Assembly (NCBI GenBank): GCA_900291925.1
Contig: UWYS01000005.1
Coordinates: forward strand, 1,150,620-1,214,619
Direction of reading: 5' to 3'
Length of the DNA: 64,000 nucleotides
DNA from: Thecaphora thlaspeos
Taxonomy: Eukaryota; Basidiomycota; Ustilaginomycetes; Urocystidales; Glomosporiaceae
Shown here piece by piece: positions 22,076 through 33,070 of this stretch (position 1 is the first letter of the stretch; the number at the start of each line of letters is the position of its first letter). The notes beneath the pieces are model-generated. The model was given only the letters and a program-made list of their open reading frames with translations, did not search any database and was not told the DNA's origin. The translations under genes were made by a program, and so were the position numbers.

Positions 22076-23095
22076 CGATATGTCCGTGAACAACATCATC
22101 TCGCCCGATCGGTTGCGGAAGCCGCATCTTTTCGCCCGATATTTCGGACGCCCGATATGTCCATCTACCGCCATCTCTCGCCCGATACGTTGCTGAAGCC
22201 GTACTTTCTCGCTCGATAAGTCCGGCGCATGCTCACACCCGATAAGTCCGGGGACCGATATGTCCGGACGCTGCATCTTCTCGCCCGATGCGTCCGGAAG
22301 CCCGATTTGTCAAGAAGCCGCATCTTCCAGCCCGATAAATCCGGGAGCTCGCTATGTGCTCGATAGGTCCGAGAGCTCGGTATATCCGGCAGCCGCAACT
22401 TCTTGCCCGATGTGTTCATGGCCCTGATATGTCTTGAAGCGGCGTCTTCTCGCCCGATACGTCCCGGAGCCTGATATGTCCACGAGCCGCAAATTCTTGC
22501 CCGATAGCGCTAAGAGCCCGGCTATGTCCAAGAGCTTCAACGTCTAACCCGATAGCGCCAGTAGCCCGATACCCTTTGCGTGCCGCATTTTTCCGCCCGA
22601 TAAGTCCGTGACCTGATATCCCCGGCGGCCGTGATCATTATCCCGATGCATTCGAGCGCCCGATATGTCTGAGAGACGCGACTTGCCGCCCAATAGGTCT
22701 CGGAGCTTTTGATATATCCGGGAGCCGCAACTTCTGGCCCGATACGTCCACGACCCCGATAAGTCCAAACGTTACTTTTTGACCCCCGATAGGCCGGGAC
22801 ACGATATATCCGCACGGCCACAACTTCTCGCCCGATACGTTTTAGACCCCGATAATTTCTGGGGCGGCATTTTTTGCCCGATATACCATGGGGCTAGAAC
22901 GTGCCGCCCGATAACTCGGAGGGCGATATGTCCGGGTGTCGCATCTTTTCGCCCGATAGAACTGGCATCCCGATACCTCAACGAACCCCAATTTTTTCCC
23001 GATATTTCCTGAGACAGCCATTTTCGCCCGATAGGTCTGAGAGCCAGATATGTCCGGAAGCCGTAACGGGTCACCCAGCACGTCCCCGAGCCGCA
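22076..23095. repeat. Degenerate ~47-bp minisatellite rich in GATA
   Basis: About 20 diverged tandem units fill 1 kb. Each unit is ~47 bp with two half-units built around CCCGATANGTCC, followed by an AGCCGCANCTTCTCG-like spacer; two of the best adjacent copies begin at about 22406 and 22453. By eye there are about 33 GATA tetranucleotides on the + strand, roughly a third of them fitting HGATAR. The unit length is not a multiple of three and frames are broken, so it is not coding. It starts ~340 bp downstream of the GATA-factor stop codon. Confidence 0.85.
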
Positions 23096-24356
23096 ACTAC
23101 TGTGCCTTGTCGCGACGTGCCGTCTCTGGTGTGGTTGTGGTTCACGATGGAGCTCGATGTGACATCCCAATGTTTCGTGAATGGAGGCTGGTACCATTGA
23201 ATCGTCCCGATGCGGCCCCGGTCCATCATCGACAACGCGGTAGAGACGAGATGAGATACGCGACGTCAGGAATAAAGCTAAGCAGAATCACGGATGGAAA
23301 GACTCTCATGGACATGGTAACGACAAAGGCGGCAGCAGCATCTATGAATCTATAGAGAGTGTTAGGGTAGCTCGTTTAAAGGAATGTACATCGAGAACTT
23401 GCGATCCAGGCCATTTGTCGTTCACGGAGGAAGTCGACATGAACCTACACCGCACCCATTCCCATCGTCCCACTCACCCCTCCCCTCACTGCACGTCTTC
23501 CTCAACCTTTCCTCATTCCAGCCAGCTCAGCCAACGTCCCCTCCGAGACGAGGAAGGCGTTAGCGAGCTAGAAACCGAATCGAAGAGGCGAGAAAGACGA
23601 TGGAAGGGAGGGATGAAGGTGTGGTATAGCTCTCCGTCGTTTGCTCTTTACGGCCTCGTACAATCATCGATAAGCGCCAATCCCCCGTCGAGTAAACGAA
23701 CAGGGTAAAGGGCTCATCTGGTGAAGAGGTGCTTTTATAGAGGACGGGGGTCGTCGTATCTTGTACGACTAGCGTTAAGGAGAAAAGAAAAAGGTCGGCG
23801 AAGCCACACGCCAACATGCGGTGTTTATACCTTTTTGGGGACCGGCGCTTGGAGCAATTTTTCTTCTTTTTCCCTCCCGAGCCCGACGAGAGGAAGATAA
23901 AAACGGCCGCCTTGCCGGAGCCGACGGCGAAAACCGACTTGTGACTGCGGCTCGGCGCCAAGGACGGTGGCTTCTTTCCGAATCCCGCTCGGGTCTGGAC
24001 GCGGCCAGCTCGCAGCACGGACCCTGCCAGAGCGACGCCGAGCAAGCAAGCTCAGCAATTTAATCACCCACTACCACCTTACGGACGCCTACACACTCCA
24101 AAAGCAGAGAACGCACAGCTCATCGAAGCGGCCAGCTTTCAGATAGACCATCACACGCTGCGTCGACATTCAGGTCCTCTCGGATAGGAAACGCTGCCGG
24201 CCGACCGGCTGAGCGTTGCTTCGCTTTTTCTACTTCCTAGACAACGGCATGTGTAAGCATAGTGGTGTGACTAGAGGAGCACGATATGGCATCTACTATT
24301 CCTCGAACCATCGAAGGCTGTTGACAAAGGTCGCCGTATGCAACGACTATGTAGAG
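23096..24356. other. Gene-free region after the repeat array
   Basis: No convincing gene is seen in this 1.26 kb. A minus-strand frame of 161 residues (23560-24045) is Lys/Ser-rich, resembles no family and lacks supporting splice structure. The right end holds the 3' flank of TSC10. Confidence 0.4.
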
Positions 24357-25697
24357 CTAGAGCGAAAGACCTAGTTCTTTGTAGTGTTCAGCGCGGTGGG
24401 CCTTGACCGCCTTGTCGGCCTCGAACCGTCGCCAGATTGATAAAGCGATCTGTCGGACGCGGAGAGGAGCAAAGATCAGGCCAGGAATCGGCAGAGACGA
24501 GTCAGAAAGGGAGAGGGCCAGACGAAAGAGGGGCAAGGTACGTACCCAGCCTACGACTGCCAAGATGCGGTCGAGGAAGGTGTTGTTGGTCGGCGCTGAA
24601 CCAAGCGCTGAGGCACGGAAGATGTCGGTTATGATGTCAGAGGTGATGAAAAAGTGGCCGGCTTGTAGGCCTGTTCCGACGCACGCGGGTGAGTTTGGGA
24701 GAAGGAGCATCAGTCTTACGTTCTGTTGCCATCCAGACCAGCGGCGGTCGATGCGGTGCAGCGGTGCTCACCCTTGACGAGCTTCTTTGCACACTGTTCC
24801 GGCGTGAGGCCTTCGTCCGTCCCTTCAATGTCCCTCGTCACTTTTGGCTTTGTCTTGTTCTCCTCTTCAAATCCGGGACTCAGAATGGTCGCTGGAAAGT
24901 AGGCATGTACGTCTATGCCATACAGGATGAGTTCGCTCCTCAGGCTCTCTGCCAGACCTCTGATAGCGTGCTTCATCGGTGTATATTGTGAGTACCCCAC
25001 GAGACCCATGAAACCCAACGTCGACGATACGAGAACGATCTTTGGCGTGACTTTTCTCTTTCCATTGGGAGGATAGGCTCTCGCCATTGCGTTTGCAGCG
25101 GCGTGGGCGGTAGAGAGGCAGGTGAGGTAGTCGGTCTTTATACCAGCCTGGAAATCCGACTCGGTCTGGGAGAGAAAGAAGCCGGGTTTGGCGCCACCTG
25201 CGCAGCAGAAGACTGTATCCGGAACGATAATGCAGGCCGAGAGGACGAGCTGCGCGCCCGAAAAGGTAGAGATGTCGGCAGCAACGTAGTTGATGCTCTG
25301 AGAGGGCGAGAGGGCGCAGGAGCGGATTGAGCTGACGGCGGACTGTAGCTTGGACTCCGTGCGGGCGCAGATGGTAACGTTGCTGCCGTGCGAGGCGAGA
25401 TGCTGAGCTAGAGCCAATCCGAGACCTTGCGAACCGCCAGTGATGAGGACGTTCTGCGGTGCGGGGCGGTGTGGTGTGTAGCGCGAGGCAGGGACCAGGC
25501 TCGAATGAGTGAGTGAGAGAGTTGAAGATTTGACAAATCAAGCGACCATGTGAAGCGGCACTCACCCGACCGGCCGGCTTCCACCGTGACGAGGGCGAGG
25601 ACAACAAGAACCAAGACATGGCGAGGGCGACGAGGAGCGCGGTGGCAGCGGCTTGTAGGGCAACGACGGAGGTGGACCAGGCAGTCAAAGACATCAT
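24357..25697 (-). CDS. TSC10: 3-ketodihydrosphingosine reductase
   Basis: This NADPH-dependent SDR reduces 3-ketosphinganine to dihydrosphingosine, the second step of sphingolipid synthesis at the ER. Minus-strand exons 25697-25566, 25453-24772, 24670-24546 and 24449-24357 give 343 residues. The first exon encodes a membrane anchor (ALQAAATALLVALAMSWFLL). The second carries the cofactor motif TGGSQGLG (about residues 49-56), the catalytic Ser in IVLVSSTLGF and the YxxxK pair in YSQYTPMKHA. The third has the family segment QAGHFFITSDIITD. The start is one of two adjacent ATGs. The last intron is inferred from a GTACGT donor and CGACAG acceptor; the unspliced frame is also open, so the C-terminus could be 32 residues longer. 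Confidence 0.9.
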
Positions 25698-26369
25698 CGG
25701 CAGGGCCGGTGTGTGAGGCTGCGATGGGTTCGAGTCGGACGTGGTCCGATGCGAAACGGTGCCGAGGGTGCCCGAGGCAAAGGAACGTAGGCACTGGCAA
25801 GACGAGGGAAGGCGGCGACGTCCGAAAAGCGAGGAAGAAAGCAGGAGCAGGCCTAGATAAGCAAGGGCCAGCACCGACGGTGCGAGGGATCCAACGAAAC
25901 AAGGGTCTCGGAAAGCCAGACGCGACAAAGAGGCCGAGCCAAAGCGCCGGCTGCCGCTCGAGCCATTCCTCGGCCCGTGGCCCGCCAGAACGATGCAGAA
26001 GGCAGCGAGTGACCCTTTCGCCCTTGCTGCCCTTCTAGTTGAGGAAGACGCGACAACGCTACCGGCCGATAGCGGGAAGGAGGGTAATTAGCCAAGGTGA
26101 AAAGCTTTGTAGAAAGTCTAAGCCGTCGAGTCATCTGCAGGTTCCCTTTCCACCATAGAAATTGCAACTCTATCCTGTGCCGACGGGTGCAGTTTTCGCT
26201 AATCGTAACTCTTCTCGCCCTCCTCGCCATCACGATCACAGACATTAACCTCAGCTCTACATCGACGACACGCCGGCCGACTAAGCGCACTTCCTCCATC
26301 CTCCTTGCGCCACGCCTTCCGTGCCCTTGCCACCCAACCACCTCACCAGCTGACCCATCTAATCGAGGC
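25698..26369. promoter_or_regulatory. Divergent promoter, TSC10 / COG2
   Basis: These 672 bases separate two divergent start codons. The COG2 frame is open through much of the right part but without an ATG until 26370, so it is treated as leader sequence. No specific site is assigned. Confidence 0.45.
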
Positions 26370-29300
26370 ATGGCCGCTGAGCTCGCCTCGTCAGCCGCCA
26401 ACGACAATGCCAATCCCATTGCCACGTCCAGCACCGCCACCGCCACCACAGACGGCCATTATGTAGATCACGCAGCCGCCACCGATCCCTGTCACCTCTC
26501 GGATCCCCAGGTGACGCCAGCCTTCCCTACGCTCGAGCCCCTCTCACACGACCTCGCCCTCTCGCTCACCACAGCCCCCCACTTCAACGTTGACGACTTC
26601 CTCGTATCACGCACAAAGGCAGCGGACCTCAGCTACATCCTTAGCGACCTCCGCAACTACAACCGCTCGCTCAAGGATGAGCTCGTCTCCATCATAAACC
26701 AGGACTACAGGGACTTTGTCTCGCTCGGCAGCGGACTCAAGTCCGAGTCACACCGTATAGCTAGGCTCGGATGGTCCACCTCGTCCGCCTCGGATGACCC
26801 AGCGGGTGGCGGAATGGCGCCGGTCCGTGACGCTCTCGTCAGGTCCAGAGAAACGCTGCAGAGCGTCGAGGACGACATCCGTTACTGCATGAAGAGCAGG
26901 GAAGAGGTCGGCGAGAGGAAGATCCGCCTCGAGCTCATGCTCCAGCTCCACGAGTCAGTCACCAGGCTCGAGGAGCTGCTTCTCATTCCCTCAAGCTCCA
27001 AGGGCGGCAGACAAAAGCCGTCCATCGGCGCTGCCATCGACGGCGCTGGTGCCGGCTTGCATGGTCAAGCCCTCAACACGGCGGGCGAGGCTGCCGGCGA
27101 CTCGGGCGACGATGATGGATCGGCCTCCAGCTACGGCCTCTCGTCTGACTACGAAGACGACGAGGAACCCGCCGCCGCCGCCGACGACTACCTAACCGTC
27201 GCCAGCCCTTTTTCGTCTTCCCCTAAGGCGTCATTCCTGCAGATCCAGCGAGGCTCGCCCGTCCAGGATCTCACCACATCGCCGAGCCCGATACATCGCA
27301 CCGAGAAGAAGAGGCGGAGGAGACGGTCGAAGGTGCGCTCGACGTCGTTCGGACCTTACAGCTACACGCCTCTATCTCCGACGGCCTCGCGCAGCCCCGG
27401 CAAGGGCTTCCTCTCGCTCGGCGACGGCGACAGGAGGAAGGCCAGGCAGCGCTTCGAAGGCGGGAACGCGGCGGGGCCCACCTCTCTCCTCGGCCTGCCG
27501 CAGAGGGTAGCCCGCACCTCTGCCGAATTTGCGTGGCTGCGCTTCCTCAGTAGGAGGGTACAAGCCGAGAGCTTGATGGGCTTCTCTAACGCGCTGCGAC
27601 ATGTGAGTATGAGCGACGCTAATGAAAACGCCGGCTGCTAGGTCGATCACAGTCTACAGACGCTGACAGTCGTCCCGCCCAACCTTTCGCTTTTTGAATT
27701 ATCGCAGAGGATGGAGCACATCCGTACCACGCTTCGGCAGGATCTCCGTGCCCTCCTCAAGACGCTGCTATCACCCTCATCGCTGCTCGTTGGCGGCGCC
27801 TCGCTTGGTCCCGCCCGGGCGTCCGGACACCAACCGCGCTCCCCGGAAATGCGCCGCCTAACCTCGCTCAAGCCGCCAATTCGCAGCAGCGCCTCTCCGG
27901 GTGCCTACGAGCTGGAGTCGTGGAGCCAGGTGGCGCCGCTCGGCAGCAGCGAAGGGACCCAGGCCGAGTCAGAGTACTGGGTGGAGCGGCTCCACGAGCA
28001 GAGGGGTTGGCTCGAGATGGTCCTAAACACGCTGACGTTGCTCGGCGGTCCCGTCCACCCGTCGGCCAGTGGTGACGGTACGCACGGTGGACCGGCCGGT
28101 CGCATTGACCCGCCACGGCAAGTCAAGGAGGCCGAGGAGGCAATCCGCGAAATCATGGTGCAGGGCTGGGCAAGCGAGACGATCAGGGCCGCGACGCTAT
28201 TCGATCAGTACCAGCAGGCGATCGGCAGTGGCGGCACGAGCAATGGCAGCACCGGGGTGCCGACCGCTTCGGCGTCCCATCTCGGCGTGGATGCTCAGAT
28301 ACGGGCGGAGGCGGTCCTGCTCAGGGCCGAAGACTTTACCGCGACAAAGGGCGACAAAGGAGCAAGTGATGACCTCGGGCTGCTGCGGCTGTTCAACAGC
28401 ATCCTGACGTTTGCCGCGACCGATGCCTGGCACGTCTGCGACGCGGCCGAGTCGATTTCTTCTTACGGCCAAGCGACCAGCGGCCAGCTTCCCCCTGCCA
28501 CCACTGCCGCTGCCACCGTTACCAGCGCCGACTCACCAGAACCACCTACGGCAGCGACCGAGACCAAGACGACGTGCGACGCCTTTGTCAACGTCCTTTG
28601 GGACGAGGTGGCCACTCGGCTCATGGACGACGAGCTGGCAAGCGCAATCTTCTTTGTCGGCCGGCCGGATACGTTTTACAGGGTGAGTCGCCGCCGCTCT
28701 GGCCGATCTCGACGTCGTCGCTCAATCATCCCACTGACGTCTTCTATGCGTCTTGCTACACCTCGCACCGTCAGAACTACACGCTTTCCACCGGCTTCCT
28801 GGATCGTTTCGCCTCCCTCGCCCCTTCGCCACGCGCCCGCGCCGCGCTGCTTCGACATCCGCACTGGTCCTCCTTCCACCAACGCTGGCAGCTCCCCGTC
28901 TACTTCCAGATGCGGTTCCGCGAAATCGTCTCTAAGCTCGAAGACGGACTGTCTCGCAGCTCGCAGTCGGTCTCGGACGGTCGCAGCCTTCCACTGATGC
29001 AGGCAACGGTTTCGACGCTAGCGGCGCTGAGGATGCCGTGGTCAGACGGAGTGCACGTACACGAGCTGGCGGCGAGAGAGTGGCGCGTCACGCTCCAGGT
29101 GCTCAGCAGGTACAAGACGTGGGTCGAGAGTGAGATTCCAGACGATCTCGTCATTGCTGCCCTCTCGATGGGATCGGAAACGGATAAGGTGGAAGGGTTG
29201 AATGGGTCTGGGAACGAGGGATCGAGAATGCCGAAGGACGGATACAGGACCAATGTCACCAGTGTCAACGTGTCGCGCGTCCCTACGCCTACACCCGGCG

Positions 29301-30166
29301 ATGGGGCACGGACAAGCGACGATCGAGACCGTCTCGACCACCTCTCCTCGGACGATGCTACACTACGCCACCTCACCTCTCTCTGCGTCGACCTTTTACA
29401 CCTCAGCACCTCGGTCGATTCGTTCTTCGAAGAAGAGATACTTCCACGTCTCTTGCATCGTCTCCCGACGTCCGAGCGAAGCAAAGTTGAAGTAACGTCA
29501 GACGCCGAACTCGTCTCTCTCCTTCGATCTACACTGGAAGAGACGTTATCCTACCGTACCTCTCTGACCGACCAGATAGGAAGGGTAGTCGTCAGCACAC
29601 TTCGAACGCGGTGCAGCGACGCCTTGAGGATGGTTAGGAGCGTTTCTACGCATTACCGTACCATCCCCACCGCCAGCGGAGGGGGAGTCGAAGCGTCGCC
29701 CTTCATCGAACAGCTTCTTAGACCTCTCGACGTCTACTTTGGTCTCACCACGCATCCCGCGCGAGGCGGCGAAGGGGTGGGGATAGGATATAACCTCCCT
29801 AGCTCCCTCAAGAGTCGATGGACCTCTACCATCCTTTCGGATGTCACGTCTCGTTACGTCGCTTTGTTACAGACCATGAACAAGAACCACGAATCCCTAC
29901 GACGTCTCAAACGCGGCACGTCGTCCACCGCAGCCGGAGGAGCGTTGGGCGGTTTGGCCTCTTCCCTCTTATCTTCTTCGAAAACATCGACGGACAAAGG
30001 TCAGGATGAAGCGGGTGAAAGATTGCACAGACAGATGCAGAGGGATGTAGAGGCTCTGAGGGAGGGCGTGGAGAGGTTCAAGCAGATAGGGGTAGAGGTG
30101 GATTGGAAAAGGGTGGGGTGGGAGAGGTTGGAGGCTGCTGCGAGCGGGGCGATCGACGAGGCATAG
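26370..30166 (+). CDS. COG2: Conserved oligomeric Golgi complex subunit 2
   Basis: Cog2 is a lobe-A subunit of the COG tether, which captures retrograde vesicles at the Golgi. Exons 26370-27602, 27642-28682 and 28775-30166, all in phase 0, give 1221 residues. The N-terminal COG2 signature is clear: FNVDDFLVSRTKAADLSYI followed by LKDELVSIINQDYRDFVSLG and a helical coil with VEDDIRYCMKSREEVGERK. The C-terminal half is helical with PWSDGVHVHELAAREWRV and YKTWVESEIP. Acidic and Ser-rich insertions make it longer than animal COG2. The first intron is only 39 nt and begins with GTGAGT. The start is the first in-frame ATG. Confidence 0.9.
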
Positions 30167-30435
30167 TTGGGACGTCGTGGCACTGCGGGACATGGCGCGT
30201 CAGATTGAGATGTGATCGACAGATGGATGGTCGTCGAGTCGAAACGGATCGCAGCGGATGTGCGGGTAAAGATGACACGACGTGACGTGGATATGGACCT
30301 CGACTGAGGAACGAGGGATGGAGAATGACGAGCGAGAGAGAGGGAGAGGGAGAGGGAGAGAAACTGTGCAGGAAAACTAGCCGAAGCAGGAACGACAGAA
30401 CGAAGGCGCGCGCATGGTAGCCTGTGCGACTACCA
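30167..30435. other. Convergent 3' regions, COG2 / kinase
   Basis: This 269-base gap between stop codons contains a GAGAGG-type purine repeat (about 30330-30362) and no gene. Confidence 0.4.
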
Positions 30436-33070
30436 CTACTGCTCCCAGTCGCCTTCATCTTGCTCTCGATCGCCCTCGACCTCGGCCATGGTGTGGAAGA
30501 GCTCGACGGCAAACGCGTTCATGATGCCCGGCGTCACCATCTCGGCCTGTTCTAGCGAGCAACGCAGGTTGGCCAGCGTGCGTAGCGCATCTTGTCGCTC
30601 TTGTACCGCGACGTTGAGCTGCCAGTTCGCGATCGGCGAAAAGGTGTACGGTGAGATTTGGTCAGCATCCGGGCCCTGTAAGGCAGTAGGCTAGGCAAGG
30701 AAAGGAAGAGAAGGGAAGGGACACGCGGGCCGCCACAGCTACTCACCTGCTCAATGACCGGCAGGAACACCGTATCCAACGCCGTCAGTCTCGCACCGCC
30801 GGGCCCTTGCGCCCGCTGCGCTGCCGTCAAAGACCCTTGGCTCTCGTCGCTCCTGCCCTTACCGTGTCCGCTTCCCGCGCCGCCGCTGTCGTGGAGGTGC
30901 ATCTCCTCCATCCTTCGCCTCTCTTCGTCCAGATCCTGGTTGTATGCGGCCCCACCGTGGTGGCGACCGCCGACGTCGTCGTCGTAGTTGTCTATCTCGT
31001 TTCCAGTCCTCCTCCCGCTCCCTTGCTGCGGTCCGCCGTCGGCAAAGTCACGCCTTTGCACGCCCGCGATGCCGTTGCCGCCGCCGTAATTAGGGTTCGG
31101 GAGGTGTTGATCGGCCGAGAGCTGCGACGACGGCTCGCCCGGACCCGTCGGGATGCCTGGTCGACCCGCGTTGGCGCCCAGTCGGACCGTACCGCCGATG
31201 GATCCCGACCCAGACCCACCGGACCCCGCCGAACCGCCCGTGTCGAACCGCTTCTCGTTCCTCACGCCTAGATGCGCCGGCCCGGCGGGGACGCTGGGTA
31301 GCTCCTTGCCACCGCCCGCGTAGCTGCTCGCGCCGTTCGCGGGTCCGCTGCTGTTCGCCGCCGCCGCCGCTGCGAGCGCCATGTCGCTGGCCGGCATTCT
31401 CATGGCCACCGTGCCGCGTCCGCCGCCCTTGCGCATCGTGTTGCGCACCGTGCCAAAGTCCCAGTTGTCCTCCTGGCCCTCGTCGTAGTCGTCGTCGGCC
31501 TCCTCGCTCTCCTCGGACTCGTGGCGGTCGCCGCCCTCGGCCCGCCACCTCTCGAGCCGCTCGATGAGCTCCGTGAGGTAGAAGGTCTTCTTGGCGCTGC
31601 GGATGAAGCGGTGCTTGAGCAGCTCCTTGGCCGACGGTCGGTTCGCCGGGTCACGCTGCAGGCATAGGCTGACGAATTCGCGGAACGGCTTCGAGAAGGA
31701 TGCGTCGAGCTGCGGGGGTGGGTTCTTAGGAATCAGGAAGAGGACCTGGAGCGGGTGTGACGCAGAGAGGAAGAGTGGAGGTGCCCAACACAAGTCAGCG
31801 ATCCAGTTACGGCCTGCAAGAGCGCAGCAGCAGCAGAACCTGGCCCGCAAGCTTCTTCGCGCTTCCGAGCCGACTTCCGCAGAGCAAGCCTTTGCCACCG
31901 CCGGCATTAACTCACCTTCATCGGGTGCAGGTCGGCGTACGGTGGCTCTCCCATCGCCAGCTCAATGGCCGTGATGCCGAGCGACCAGATGTCGGCCTTG
32001 AAGTCGTAGCCGCTCTGCTTGATGACCTCGGGGCTCATCCAGTACGGCGTGCCGACAAAGGTGTTCTTCTTAGTCATGGTGGCCGTCAGCTGCCCGGAGA
32101 CTCCAAAGTCGGCCAGCTTGACGTCGCCCGAGGCCGAGAGGAGGATGTTGGCCGCCTTGATGTCTCGATGCAGCTTGCCCTCGCCATGGAGGTACTCAAG
32201 CCCCCGGAGCAGCTCGCGCACGACGATGGCAATGTAGTCTTCCCTGAACCTCCCCGGCTTCATCTGCATGAGCAACATCGAAGAGGGCGGCGTGTTAGTG
32301 GGAGCGAAGCAAGGACAAGAATCCCGGAGATATGGCGTCAGCCAAGTCAAGTTACAGCAGGGTCGCTCCTCGCCATTGCTGCGCTGCAGCCACTTACAAG
32401 GTCTGAGCAGCTCCCTCCCGAGCAGTACTCCATGACGATCCACAAGTTCGTCCCCTTCAGCCATGAGCCGTGGTATCTGTGGTCGAGCGGCGAGCGAGAA
32501 GCAGACAGAAGACAGAGCTTAGCACGTCAGCGTTTTGGAACTTGGGCCTTGCACTGCATGTCGCCCATGGGGGCCACTCACTTTGTGACATGGGCGCTGT
32601 CGAGCTGGCTGAGGATGGCAATCTCCTGCTGAATATCGTCGATCTCGTCCTCTGCGTTTTCGAGGTCGATGATCTTGATGGCCACGGGCTGTCTGGATCG
32701 CTTATCGAAGCCCTTGTATACCTCACTGCGGGCATGTCAACAGCATTGAGGGCGTGTTGCGGAGGGTCAGTGGGTGAGACCAACAGAGGCCCATTTCTCT
32801 GGGTCCCTCTTCTTCCTGCCGATACGCAAGATTCGCCAGAGTCGCTATAGCTGGCTCGACAACAGAGGAAAACTCACCCGAACGAGCCCTTCCCGATCCT
32901 GTCCTGCTTGACGTAGTATTCCTCCGGATCTGCTCCCTGCGATGAGTCCTACATGGAGGGAAGGTCGAAGGCGCAAAGAGGGATATCATTGTCAGCCGAG
33001 GCGGTCCCGATGCAGCAGAGCCACAAGGATCGACCTGGAAGCGTTGTTCGGAGCGTGGACTCACCATCAT
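30436..33070 (-). CDS. Germinal-centre (GCKIII, Ste20-family) protein kinase
   Basis: Seven minus-strand exons (33070-33065, 32948-32878, 32725-32582, 32476-32398, 32263-31916, 31745-30747, 30675-30436) join into 628 residues. The kinase domain is complete: glycine loop GKGSFGEV (21-28), Lys43 in [14 protein letters not shown] (Asp134), DFG (152-154) and GTPYWMSPE. The [11 protein letters not shown] and [16 protein letters not shown] segments place it with MST3/4-type GCKIII kinases, such as U. maydis Don3 and S. pombe Ppk11/Sid1, which act in cytokinesis and polarity. The C-terminal half is a long low-complexity linker followed by a short helical segment, probably for dimerisation or scaffold binding. 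The first exon is just the two start codons ATGATG before a GTGAGT donor. Confidence 0.92.

Noticed and set aside
22076..23095. CRISPR array or a repetitive protein in the GATA-rich repeat
   Set aside because: Copies are degenerate with no unique spacers, the host is a eukaryote, and the 47-bp unit shifts frame at each copy, so neither explanation fits.
23560..24045. Minus-strand open frame of 161 codons after the GATA-rich array
   Set aside because: There is no recognisable domain, the composition is Lys/Ser-rich, and no splice partners or codon pattern support it.
31089..31094. Isolated TTAGGG-like hexamers inside the chromosome (also near 13509 and 23361)
   Set aside because: These are single copies expected by chance and not interstitial telomere tracts.
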